From positions 1 to 60,970 of the forward strand of contig CAYUCV010000002.1 in assembly GCA_964443545.1 (NCBI GenBank): a stretch of 60,970 bases of DNA, in the 5' to 3' direction. Shown here one piece after another: positions 24,360 to 32,168 of this stretch. Numbering within the stretch: the stretch's first letter is position 1; each line of letters starts with the position of its first letter. The notes beneath the pieces were generated by a model, which had not been told where the DNA came from, ran no database searches, and was given only the letters and a program-made list of their open reading frames with translations. The position numbers and the translations under genes are program-made. This DNA is from JBAZKV01 sp964443545. Lineage in GTDB: Bacteria; Margulisbacteria; WOR-1; JAKLHX01; JBAZKV01.

Positions 24360-25985
24360 ATGTTAAACAGAGTTTTTGGTATTACTTGCGCACTCTTGCT
24401 ATTGTCATCCTGCTCTTATTCGAACATAAAGGCAACAGTTGACCCCACAGATATAGGCATAGGCGCCAAGCCCACCGGTATGGGCAAAGCTTTTACGGCA
24501 GTCACCGGGGACATCAACAACATCTTCATAAATCCTGCCGGATTGTCATCGCTGAAGGCGGTCGAGCTCACCAGCATGTACACGAACCTTCTCGGGGACA
24601 TCAATTATTCTCTGCTTGGAGTTTCGTATCCAACTTCAGCCGGAACATTCGGAATAGGCTATGTCGGGATCCAAACAGGTGATGTGATAGTTACGGGTCT
24701 GGACTCTTCGGGAAGGCCGATAGACATCGGGAGCAGGATAGGCTATGCCAACAATGTACTGATACTGTCCTACGGCAATACTCTCGAAAGATGGGCCAGG
24801 CTCTGGAGTCCTCTTAACGATATGACCATGGGGCTTAATGTCAAGCTCTTTTCCGAAAGTTTCCGAGGCACCGGCGGGCAGTCCGCCATAGGCACGGATC
24901 TTGACCTCGGATTTACTTACAAGCCCAGGCCTTACCTGACTTTTGGACTGCTCGGAAAGAATTTCCTCCATTACGAAAGCCCCATCGGCGGCACTCTTTC
25001 CTGGACCAACGGAACCAGGGAAAGCATCCCTGCCCTCTTAAAGCTCGGCGCCGCCATGAAGTTTTTCGGCAAGGATGCGCCAAAACAGTTCAGAGGACAG
25101 GATGTGCTGGGCTCCATAGACCTTGACCTAAACCCCAACGGAAGCTACCCTTCCCTTCTCCATATGGGCGTAGAATGGCTGCCAACGGAGTTTTTGGCCA
25201 TAAGAGCCGGCCTTGAGCAGAGCTACGGGGGAGCGGGGGTTAATCCTGCGACCAACAACCTCACCGCCGGCATCGGCCTGAAGGCACGGAATCTTTCTTT
25301 TGACTACGCGTACCGCAAAGACAATGTCCTAAGCGAAAATTCAAACCACTATGTTTCGATTTCTTTCAAACTGCGCGACTTTGCTTCTCCCGAAAAAAAA
25401 GCCGCACCTGAAGAAGAGAAGAAAAAACCCGCCGCCGTGCTAACCTTGAAATACTCCGTCCCGGACGTTCCGGACTCTCACTGGGCCAAACCGGCCGTAG
25501 ATTATGTGCTTAACGAAAAGATCCTTTCCATGTATCCTGACGGAAAGTTCAGGCCCGACAAGTCGATAACAAGAGCCGACCTTGCCGTCATGCTTGTTAA
25601 ATCAAAGTTCGCGGGATTTCCCCCGCAGGACACCGTGACGGTCTCTTTTAAGGATGTTCCTTCCGGACATTGGGCTAGGAGAATGATAGGAGTGGCGGCA
25701 GGACAGGGGCTTTTAAAAGGATATCCCGATAAAACGTTTAAGCCCAACAATAACACCTCTGTCATGGATGCAACCTACGCCTTTTCAAGACTAGGCAACC
25801 TTGCTCCTTCAAAACCGACAGGCGGGCTTTACGGCAATATTTCCGAAACACACTTCGCCTCCGGACAGATCAAAGCGGCAAAAGACAAAGGCATGCTCGA
25901 TTTCATAAAAACAAGCGACTTCCCTGTAAACGCCCCAATTACCAGGGCACAGGCTGCCTGGATGCTGTACAAGCTTAAAAACTAG
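24360..25985 (+). CDS. outer-membrane beta-barrel (PorV/UPF0164-like) fused to C-terminal SLH domains
   Basis: 541 aa. The signal sequence ends in LLLLSSC, a lipobox, so the mature N-terminus may be a lipidated Cys. Residues 30-330 resemble PorV/UPF0164 barrels, starting with IGIGAKPTGMGKAFTAVTGD and NIFINPAGLSSL. A charged Pro/Lys/Glu linker covers about residues 338-360. Three SLH repeats follow: VPDSHWAKPAVDYVLNEKIL…ITRADLAVML, VPSGHWARRMIGVAAGQGLL, and a weaker third ending ITRAQAAWML. SLH domains bind secondary polymers on peptidoglycan, so this protein probably ties the outer membrane to the wall. In most known barrel-SLH proteins SLH is N-terminal; here it is C-terminal. Confidence 0.88.
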   Translation: MLNRVFGITCALLLLSSCSYSNIKATVDPTDIGIGAKPTGMGKAFTAVTGDINNIFINPAGLSSLKAVELTSMYTNLLGDINYSLLGVSYPTSAGTFGIGYVGIQTGDVIVTGLDSSGRPIDIGSRIGYANNVLILSYGNTLERWARLWSPLNDMTMGLNVKLFSESFRGTGGQSAIGTDLDLGFTYKPRPYLTFGLLGKNFLHYESPIGGTLSWTNGTRESIPALLKLGAAMKFFGKDAPKQFRGQDVLGSIDLDLNPNGSYPSLLHMGVEWLPTEFLAIRAGLEQSYGGAGVNPATNNLTAGIGLKARNLSFDYAYRKDNVLSENSNHYVSISFKLRDFASPEKKAAPEEEKKKPAAVLTLKYSVPDVPDSHWAKPAVDYVLNEKILSMYPDGKFRPDKSITRADLAVMLVKSKFAGFPPQDTVTVSFKDVPSGHWARRMIGVAAGQGLLKGYPDKTFKPNNNTSVMDATYAFSRLGNLAPSKPTGGLYGNISETHFASGQIKAAKDKGMLDFIKTSDFPVNAPITRAQAAWMLYKLKN

Positions 25986-25996
25986 CGCAGAAAATA

Positions 25997-26005
25997 TGCT
26001 ATAAT
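25997..26005 (+). promoter_or_regulatory. extended -10 promoter of rpmE, leaderless type
   Basis: TGCTATAAT ends 6 nt before the GTG start at 26012. The predicted first transcribed base is the G of that GTG. No Shine-Dalgarno is present. Confidence 0.7.
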
Positions 26006-26011
26006 GATTCC

Positions 26012-26269
26012 GTGAAAGAAAAAACGCATCCAAAATACCAGATAGTAGAAGCGGCTTGCGCCTGCGGTGCCATCTATCAGATAGGCTCCACCAAGGACAA
26101 GATCCGCGTGGACATCTGCAGCAACTGCCACCCCCTCTTTACCGGAAAGCAGAAACTGCTTGACAGTGAAGGAAGAGTGGAGCGGTTCAAAAAGAAATAC
26201 TCCCAGAAGCCCGTTGCCCCAAAAAAGAAAAAGGTAAGAGTGAAAAAAACGGACAAAAAGAAGAAATAG
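26012..26269 (+). CDS. rpmE: ribosomal protein bL31
   Basis: Large-subunit protein of 85 aa starting at GTG. The zinc-binding form is indicated by cysteines in ACACGAIY and ICSNCHPLFTGKQK. A Lys-rich tail of about 20 residues (APKKKKVRVKKTDKKKK) extends beyond the usual 65-70 aa. The start is fixed by the -10 box 6 nt upstream and the family N-terminus (M-K-x-x-x-H-P-x-Y). prfA follows after 33 nt, as in many bacteria. Confidence 0.95.
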   Translation: MKEKTHPKYQIVEAACACGAIYQIGSTKDKIRVDICSNCHPLFTGKQKLLDSEGRVERFKKKYSQKPVAPKKKKVRVKKTDKKKK

Positions 26270-26285
26270 CCCGTCCGTCTTTTTT
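26249..26285 (+). terminator. possible intrinsic terminator/attenuator between rpmE and prfA
   Basis: ACGGAC (26249-26254) pairs with GTCCGT (26273-26278), followed by CTTTTTT. The stem is only 6 bp with an 18-nt loop and begins inside rpmE. It could lower read-through into prfA. Confidence 0.4.
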
Positions 26286-26302
26286 GCTCCCCTCCTTTCA
26301 AC

Positions 26303-27355
26303 ATGAAGTTCTCCGAAAAACTGGAAAAGCTGGAAAAAAGATATACAGACCTTGAAACACTCCTTTCAAGCCCCGAAGTATTAAGCGACAGAGAAAAGAT
26401 AGAAAAGTTCAGCAGAGAATTTTCAGACCTAAGGCAGATCGTTCAAAAGTTCCGCGAAATAAAGAGGCTATCCAAGGATATCCAGGAGATAAAAGCATCT
26501 AAAGACCCGGAACTTAAAGAGCTTCAGAAAGAACTGGAAGAAAAGAACGACATTGCGGAAAAAGAGATAGAGATCCTTCTCCTTCCCAAGGACCCCAATG
26601 ACGAAAAGAACATCTTTGTCGAGATCAGGGCGGGCACCGGAGGCGAAGAGGCCGCCCTTTTTGCGGGAAGCCTTCTGCGCATGTACCTTCGGTACGCCGA
26701 AAGAAGAGGCTATCAGACCGAATTGATAGAGTCAAACCCCACCGGTCTGGGAGGCTACAAAGAGGTCAGTTTTGCCGTTAAGGGCAAAGGGGCCTACAGC
26801 AGGTATAAGTATGAAAGCGGCACCCACAGGGTCCAGAGAGTGCCTGCCACCGAGGCCTCGGGAAGGATACACACATCCGCTGCGACCGTTGCAGTACTGC
26901 CCGAAGTGGAGGATGTTGAGATCAAGATAGAGGACAAGGATATTAAGATAGATGTGTTCAGGTCAGGCGGAGCCGGCGGGCAAAATGTTAATAAGCTCAG
27001 CACGGCTATCAGAATAACGCATCTTTCCTCAGGTATAGTGGTCAAATGCCAGGACGAGCGCTCCCAGCACCAGAACAGGGACAAGGCCATGAAACTCCTG
27101 CGCTCAAAACTCTATGATATGGAAGAAGCCAAGAGAAAAGACGGCATTACCAGCATGAGAAAGATCCAGGTCGGCTCAGGGGACAGGAGCGAAAAGATAA
27201 GGACCTATAATTACCCCCAGAACAGGATAACCGACCACAGGATAGGCCTTTCGGTCTTTAATATTACCGAAGTCCTTGACGGCGCGCTTGACGAGATAGT
27301 GGACGCCCTGGCCGCGGCCGACAGGATAGCCAAGCTTGAGACCGCCTCAAAATGA
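26303..27355 (+). CDS. prfA: peptide chain release factor 1
   Basis: Recognises UAA and UAG and triggers peptide release. The 350 aa carry the catalytic GGQ in FRSGGAGGQNVNKLSTAIRI and the RF1 anticodon tripeptide PAT in RVPATEASGRIHTSAAT. REIKRLSKDI in the N-terminal coiled domain and the C-terminal YNYPQNRITDHRIG are also typical. No Shine-Dalgarno is visible: the 20 nt before the ATG are pyrimidine-rich. It overlaps prmC, whose product methylates the GGQ glutamine, by 4 nt. Confidence 0.97.
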   Translation: MKFSEKLEKLEKRYTDLETLLSSPEVLSDREKIEKFSREFSDLRQIVQKFREIKRLSKDIQEIKASKDPELKELQKELEEKNDIAEKEIEILLLPKDPNDEKNIFVEIRAGTGGEEAALFAGSLLRMYLRYAERRGYQTELIESNPTGLGGYKEVSFAVKGKGAYSRYKYESGTHRVQRVPATEASGRIHTSAATVAVLPEVEDVEIKIEDKDIKIDVFRSGGAGGQNVNKLSTAIRITHLSSGIVVKCQDERSQHQNRDKAMKLLRSKLYDMEEAKRKDGITSMRKIQVGSGDRSEKIRTYNYPQNRITDHRIGLSVFNITEVLDGALDEIVDALAAADRIAKLETASK

Positions 27356-28218
27356 CCTGGGCCATACAGAGCGTTCTTGACTGGACCACAGAATATTTTA
27401 CTAAGCACTCTATAGAATTGCCCCATCTTGAGGCGGAAGTACTTCTTGCTCATGCGCTAAAACTAAAGCGCATAGACCTTTATGTTCAGCATGAAAGAGT
27501 GCTGAAGGCTGAAGAGCTGAAGCCTTTTAAAACCCTGATACTGCGCAGAATAAAGAAAGAGCCTATCGCCTATATCACCGGGCACAAACCCTTTATGTCG
27601 CTCGACTTTAAAGTGAACCCCGATGTCCTTATTCCCAGGCCGGAGACCGAAAAACTTGTGGAAATAGTCATAGACATCGCAAAAAAAGAGGACCGGAAGT
27701 TCAAGATACTTGACCTTTGCTGCGGCAGCGGGGCCATTGCAGTAAGCCTTGCAAAATATTTGGAGAATGCTTTAATATGGGCTGCTGATCTTTCTTCCAA
27801 AGCCATAGAGATATCCCGTTTGAACGCAAAGAACATGGGAGTCGAAGACAGGATCAAGTTTTATTGCGGAAACCTGTTTGAGTCGCTTCCCGCAGGTGAG
27901 CGGTTCGATATTATTGTTTCCAACCCTCCATATATTCCTTCATCAGAAATTGAGAAACTTCAGCCGGATGTCAGATTATTTGAACCCAAAGCAGCTCTTG
28001 ACGGCGGGCCTGACGGGCTTGGTTTTTACAGGGTGATCATTTCCGGGACCGGCAGCCGGCTTGAGAAAGGTGGCAGCCTTGTTCTGGAGGTCGGGCAGGG
28101 ACAGGCCGGGCCGGTATCCGGGCTGATAAGGGAAAGCGGCCTGTTCGAAGAGCCCAGGATAATTGAAGACTATAACGGGATCGAAAGGGTCGTTATTGCT
28201 CGAGCTTTCCCAAAATAA
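27352..28218 (+). CDS. prmC: release-factor glutamine methyltransferase
   Basis: SAM-dependent enzyme that methylates the Gln of the release-factor GGQ motif. 288 aa. An N-terminal helical domain (HLEAEVLLAHALKLKRIDLY, PIAYITGHKPFMSLDF, VLIPRPETE) precedes the methyltransferase fold with LDLCCGSGAIAVSLAKYL and the catalytic SNPPYIPSSE. It is coupled to prfA by a 4-nt overlap. A palindromic element begins at its stop codon. Confidence 0.96.
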   Translation: MTWAIQSVLDWTTEYFTKHSIELPHLEAEVLLAHALKLKRIDLYVQHERVLKAEELKPFKTLILRRIKKEPIAYITGHKPFMSLDFKVNPDVLIPRPETEKLVEIVIDIAKKEDRKFKILDLCCGSGAIAVSLAKYLENALIWAADLSSKAIEISRLNAKNMGVEDRIKFYCGNLFESLPAGERFDIIVSNPPYIPSSEIEKLQPDVRLFEPKAALDGGPDGLGFYRVIISGTGSRLEKGGSLVLEVGQGQAGPVSGLIRESGLFEEPRIIEDYNGIERVVIARAFPK

Positions 28219-28314
28219 ACCCCCTCTTAATCTCCCCCTTGTCAGGGGGAGAAACTCTAATTTCTTTTCCCCCTTGCCCTGACAAGGGAAAGGGGGTTAG
28301 GGGGATAGGGTTTA
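28216..28314. repeat. MITE-like palindromic element (empty form of the DUF559 cassette ends)
   Basis: 99 bp beginning TAAACCC and ending GGGTTTA. The left half holds hairpin CTCCCCCTTG-TCA-GGGGGAG and the right half CCCCCTTGCCCT/AGGGAAAGGGGG with a tail TTAGGGGGATAGGGTTTA. The right half, reversed, matches the left end of the DUF559 cassette (16959-17003) at nearly every position. No gene lies inside. TTCCCAA occurs just outside both ends (28207-28213, 28320-28326). Confidence 0.75.
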
Positions 28315-28328
28315 GGAACTTCCCAACC

Positions 28329-28337
28329 TGATATAAT
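28329..28337 (+). promoter_or_regulatory. extended -10 promoter of sbcDC, near-leaderless
   Basis: TGATATAAT ends 9 nt before the sbcD ATG at 28347; the predicted leader is 0-3 nt. No Shine-Dalgarno is present. Confidence 0.65.
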
Positions 28338-28346
28338 ATAAGCACC

Positions 28347-29498
28347 ATGAAGATCGTCCACATCTCCGATACGCACCTGGGCTCGTCAACATACAGAAAG
28401 CTTTCGGCGGATGGTTTTAACCAGAGAGAAGTGGACATCTGCAACGCCTTTGAGAGCGCGATAAGCAAGATAATAGAAGAGATTAAGCCTGACCTTGTCC
28501 TTCACTGCGGGGACCTTTTCGATGTCGTAAAGCCCACCAACAGGATACTTAATTTCGGGATAAAGCAGATGCTCCGGCTAGCCCAGGCAGGCATAAGGAC
28601 AGTTGTTATCTCGGGCAACCACGACAGCCCCAAGCAAAAATACATGGGCTCGGTGTTCGAGATCTTTGATCTTGTTGCTTCCTCCATCAAGGACAAAGAT
28701 CTCCTTAAGATCTATTTCAAAAATGAATATAAGACCCTTGATATTGGGGATGTTGCACTGCATATAATCCCCCAATGCATAAGCGACGACATTTTTAAGG
28801 CCGAGCTTGAAAAGCTATCCCCTGTTAGCGGCAAAAAGAACATGTTGATGCTTCACGCCGGGGTTGCCGGCATGGAGGAATTTGCCCACGGGGATTTTAA
28901 CGAACTGCTTGTAGATCCCAAGTATTTTAAAGGGTTCGATTATGTGGCCCTGGGACACCATCACGGACTGCAAAAGATCAGGGGCTTTGACAATGCGGCC
29001 TACTGCGGCTCAACAGAGAGGCTGAGCTTTAACGAGGCCGGCCAGCCAAAGGGCTTTATTGAACTGGATTCGGAGAGCCTGCCAAAGATAAAGCCTCATT
29101 TTCTTGACAACATCAGGATTATGAGAGAGCTCTCCCCTATTAATGCTTCAGGCAAAGACACGACACAGATCATGGAAGAGATCGAAACAGCAATAAAGTC
29201 CTTTGATGTCAACGACAAGGTAGTCAGGATCAAGATAAATAATATCGAGCCGCATATACTTGAGAACATCAACGACAGACAGATCAGGGAATGGGCCTCC
29301 GGTGCTCTTCATTTTGAGCCCATATACGAGAAAGCCGCAAAAGAAGGCGCAAAGGCAGAGATAGTTAAGCCCTCCATCGGCGGCATCAAAGAAGAGTTTG
29401 TGGATTATATTAACGCCTACAACGGCCTTAAAGAAGACGATCTGTCCTTTTATAAGGCAAAAGGAATAGAATACATCGAGGCGGCAATACAGGAATGA
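28347..29498 (+). CDS. sbcD: DNA double-strand-break nuclease subunit SbcD (Mre11 family)
   Basis: Metallophosphoesterase nuclease that acts with SbcC on DNA hairpins and protein-blocked ends. 383 aa. The metal-site motifs are in order: SDTHLG, VLHCGDLFD, VISGNHDSP, LMLHAG and ALGHHHGLQ. A capping domain and a C-terminal helical segment follow. It overlaps sbcC by 4 nt. SbcCD in other bacteria cleaves long palindromes, which is notable because this genome carries many palindromic repeats. Confidence 0.95.
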   Translation: MKIVHISDTHLGSSTYRKLSADGFNQREVDICNAFESAISKIIEEIKPDLVLHCGDLFDVVKPTNRILNFGIKQMLRLAQAGIRTVVISGNHDSPKQKYMGSVFEIFDLVASSIKDKDLLKIYFKNEYKTLDIGDVALHIIPQCISDDIFKAELEKLSPVSGKKNMLMLHAGVAGMEEFAHGDFNELLVDPKYFKGFDYVALGHHHGLQKIRGFDNAAYCGSTERLSFNEAGQPKGFIELDSESLPKIKPHFLDNIRIMRELSPINASGKDTTQIMEEIETAIKSFDVNDKVVRIKINNIEPHILENINDRQIREWASGALHFEPIYEKAAKEGAKAEIVKPSIGGIKEEFVDYINAYNGLKEDDLSFYKAKGIEYIEAAIQE

Positions 29499-31636
29499 GA
29501 ATTTCATCTATTAAGCTTAAGAATTACAGGCAGTTCAAAGAAGCACATATAGAATTTCCCGACGGGGTCATAGGCCTGGTCGGCCTTAACGGCACGGGGA
29601 AGTCGTCGCTTGTGGAAGCGGTGGCCTGGACGCTTTTCGGAAATATAGCATCAAGGACAGATAAGGAAGGCATCAAAAGAACAGGGGCATCCCCGGCAGA
29701 ACCCTGCGAAGCTTCTCTGGAAATAGAAATAGGTCCTGATTCATACAGGATCGTGCGGGCCCTCAAGGGCTCTTCCCAGACAGGGGCCGCCTCGGTGTTT
29801 GCCAACGGCAAAAAGATAGCGGACTCCGTAAAAGGCTGTGAAAAAGAGATAGCGCATATTCTCGACATGGATTTTAAGTCCTTTTACACCAGTTTCTATG
29901 CCAAGCAAAAAGAGCTCAACGCGCTCTCAGACCTTAACCCCAACCAGAGAAAAGACATAATAATCAGAATGCTGCGCATCGACGCCGTTGACAGGGCAAT
30001 CGACAGGATAAGGGCAGAATCCAGGGACACGAAAAAGATCATCGAGATAAGAAGGGCTTCGATAAAGGATACTACAGAGCTCGAATCCCTTAAGCTTCAA
30101 AAAGAAAAGGAGATCGAAAAGGCCTCTGCGGAGTCCGGCTCCTTGTTTAATAAGATATCTGCAGCACAGAAAAGGGAAAACGAATTTAAAGACATATTTT
30201 CAAAAGAAAGAAAGAAATACGAAGACTACAATGCCCAGAAGATAGAACTGTCAAAGTGTCAATCCAGATCTTCAGAGCTCAAAAAGAAGTCCGAAGAAAT
30301 AAAGGCTTTGGTAGCCCGGATAGATTCCCTTGAAACAGAATTGAAAGAGATTGCTCCGCAAGCTCAAAGCTACGAAGAATGGGACCTGAAAGATAAACAA
30401 AAGGAAGAACTGCGGAAAAGCGAAAAGGATGAATTGTTCAAGGAAAAAGCAGAGCTTAAGGAAAAGGTCGGAAAATTAGAGGGGGAGAGAGGATCACTTG
30501 AAAAAATCTTCAAAGAGGTCAGGAGCAAAAAGAACGTGATAAGCTCCTCCGGCAAAGAATCAAAATGTCCTACCTGCGGCCAATTACTTCAAAATTTTGA
30601 AGATATCATCAAGCATTATGATGAAGAACTAGAAAAGATAACCGCTGAGGGAAAGGCCGTAGCAGTTAAAAAGAAAGAGATCGAAGCAAAACTGGCAGAG
30701 ATCGACCTTTTGATAGAACAGCTTGAAAGGTCCCCTCGCAAAAAATCCTCAAAGCGTCCAAAATACGATTTTGAAGAACACGAGAAGATCAAAACAGAAA
30801 AAGAGAAAGCGAAAAAAGCAAAAGACCGGCAGATAGAACTAAAAGCCAAGATCGAAAGAAAAAAAGAGCTCGAAGATTCTTTGGATAAGACCGGCGAAGA
30901 GCTCTCATCCATCAAAGCCAAGATAATTAAGGCCGAAAAAGATCTTGAGCTGACCGACTATAAAAAAGAAGACTACGAAAAGATCAATAAAGAATATGAC
31001 GAGGCCAGGGCCGACCTGGACCGGCTAAAACAAAAGAAGAACGCCTTTGACATAGAAAAAGCCTCCCTCCAAAAAGAGCTTGAAGCAATAGTCAGAGAGA
31101 TCAAAGAAGCGCAGGACCTTAAAAAGATAATAGACAAGGAGTTAAAGGACAGCGAGTTCTTAAGCCGGCTTGAAGATATCATGATCGAGTACAGGACGCA
31201 CCTTATCTCCCGCATCAGGCCTCAGCTTATCGAGACTGCCTCCTATCTTTACCGTGAGCTCACCGACGGAAAATACACGGGGCTTGACATAGACGAAGAT
31301 TACAACATGAGAATCTTTGACGGAGGCTACCCCTACCCTCTCACCAGGTTCTCCGGAGGGGAGGCCGATCTTGCCAACCTGTGCATCCGACTGGCCATTT
31401 CACAGCTTATCTCGGCCAGGGCGGGAACGGAGGGCGGCTTTATCATCCTTGACGAGATCTTTGGCAGCCAGGATATTGTAAGGAAAAATTCCATAATGAC
31501 GGCACTCAACCAGCTTAACAAGCAGTTCAGGCAGATAATAGTTATAACCCATGTGGACGACATCAAGGACACTTTTGAGCATGTAATAGAAGTTACAGAA
31601 GATGAGCTGGGGATAAGCAGCGCAAAACTACTTTAG
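29495..31636 (+). CDS. sbcC: SbcC/Rad50-family ATPase
   Basis: SMC-like ATPase partner of SbcD. 713 aa, on the short side for SbcC. Walker A is GLNGTGKSSLVEA (about residues 29-41). Two long coiled-coil arms flank a zinc-hook motif CPTC at residues 358-361. The C-terminal lobe has the signature RFSGGEADLANLCIRLA and Walker B FIILDEIFGSQD. The arms are rich in Lys and Glu. Its 3' end overlaps pyrR on the opposite strand by 9 nt. Confidence 0.95.
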   Translation: MRISSIKLKNYRQFKEAHIEFPDGVIGLVGLNGTGKSSLVEAVAWTLFGNIASRTDKEGIKRTGASPAEPCEASLEIEIGPDSYRIVRALKGSSQTGAASVFANGKKIADSVKGCEKEIAHILDMDFKSFYTSFYAKQKELNALSDLNPNQRKDIIIRMLRIDAVDRAIDRIRAESRDTKKIIEIRRASIKDTTELESLKLQKEKEIEKASAESGSLFNKISAAQKRENEFKDIFSKERKKYEDYNAQKIELSKCQSRSSELKKKSEEIKALVARIDSLETELKEIAPQAQSYEEWDLKDKQKEELRKSEKDELFKEKAELKEKVGKLEGERGSLEKIFKEVRSKKNVISSSGKESKCPTCGQLLQNFEDIIKHYDEELEKITAEGKAVAVKKKEIEAKLAEIDLLIEQLERSPRKKSSKRPKYDFEEHEKIKTEKEKAKKAKDRQIELKAKIERKKELEDSLDKTGEELSSIKAKIIKAEKDLELTDYKKEDYEKINKEYDEARADLDRLKQKKNAFDIEKASLQKELEAIVREIKEAQDLKKIIDKELKDSEFLSRLEDIMIEYRTHLISRIRPQLIETASYLYRELTDGKYTGLDIDEDYNMRIFDGGYPYPLTRFSGGEADLANLCIRLAISQLISARAGTEGGFIILDEIFGSQDIVRKNSIMTALNQLNKQFRQIIVITHVDDIKDTFEHVIEVTEDELGISSAKLL

Positions 31637-32167
31637 GACCAAAGCCTGGTCAACCCCGTCGGTCTCTTTGAAAGATACTTTTACCTCTTCCGAAACGGGA
31701 ACAGAGAGCTTCTTGCCCAGATAGTCGGGCTGTATCGGCAGCTGCCTGCCTCCCCTGTCTATAAGAGCCGCCAGCTGAACCTTGGCCGCCCTACCAAAAT
31801 CATTAAGCCCGTCAAGAGCGGCCCTGGCGGTACGCCCCGCAAAAACCACATCATCGAACAGGATAACCACCTTATTGTCCACGCTGAAAGGGATATCCGA
31901 TCTTTTTACCGTGATGCCGGCTCCCCTGGCGGCAAGATCGTCCCGGTAAAGGGACACATCCAGGCTGCCTACAGGTATCTCGATGCCTTTGGCCTCTTTT
32001 ATAGCCTGCGAAGTTCTCTGTGCAAGAGGAAGGCCTCTTTGCAGGATGCCGATAAAAACAAGACCTTTGGACTCTTTGTTGCTTTCAAGGATCTCCGAAG
32101 CCATCCGCTTTATGGCCTTGTTTATCTCGGCCTCGGTCATTATGGTCCTGCCCGTTTTAGTTGCCAT
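31628..32167 (-). CDS. pyrR: PyrR: pyr attenuation regulator / uracil phosphoribosyltransferase
   Basis: Phosphoribosyltransferase-fold protein; in Gram-positives it binds pyr mRNA and is also a weak UPRTase. The PRPP loop is VVILFDDVVFAGRTARAALD, and GILQRGLPLAQR and SLYRDDLA are typical PyrR segments. The ATG at 32167 gives 179 aa, the family size; upstream codons belong to the pgm 3' end. The start is one base beyond the pgm stop, so translation is coupled. No pyrimidine gene is in the window, so its regulatory target is not visible. Confidence 0.9.
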   Translation of the reverse strand: MATKTGRTIMTEAEINKAIKRMASEILESNKESKGLVFIGILQRGLPLAQRTSQAIKEAKGIEIPVGSLDVSLYRDDLAARGAGITVKRSDIPFSVDNKVVILFDDVVFAGRTARAALDGLNDFGRAAKVQLAALIDRGGRQLPIQPDYLGKKLSVPVSEEVKVSFKETDGVDQALVLK

Positions 32168-32168
32168 G

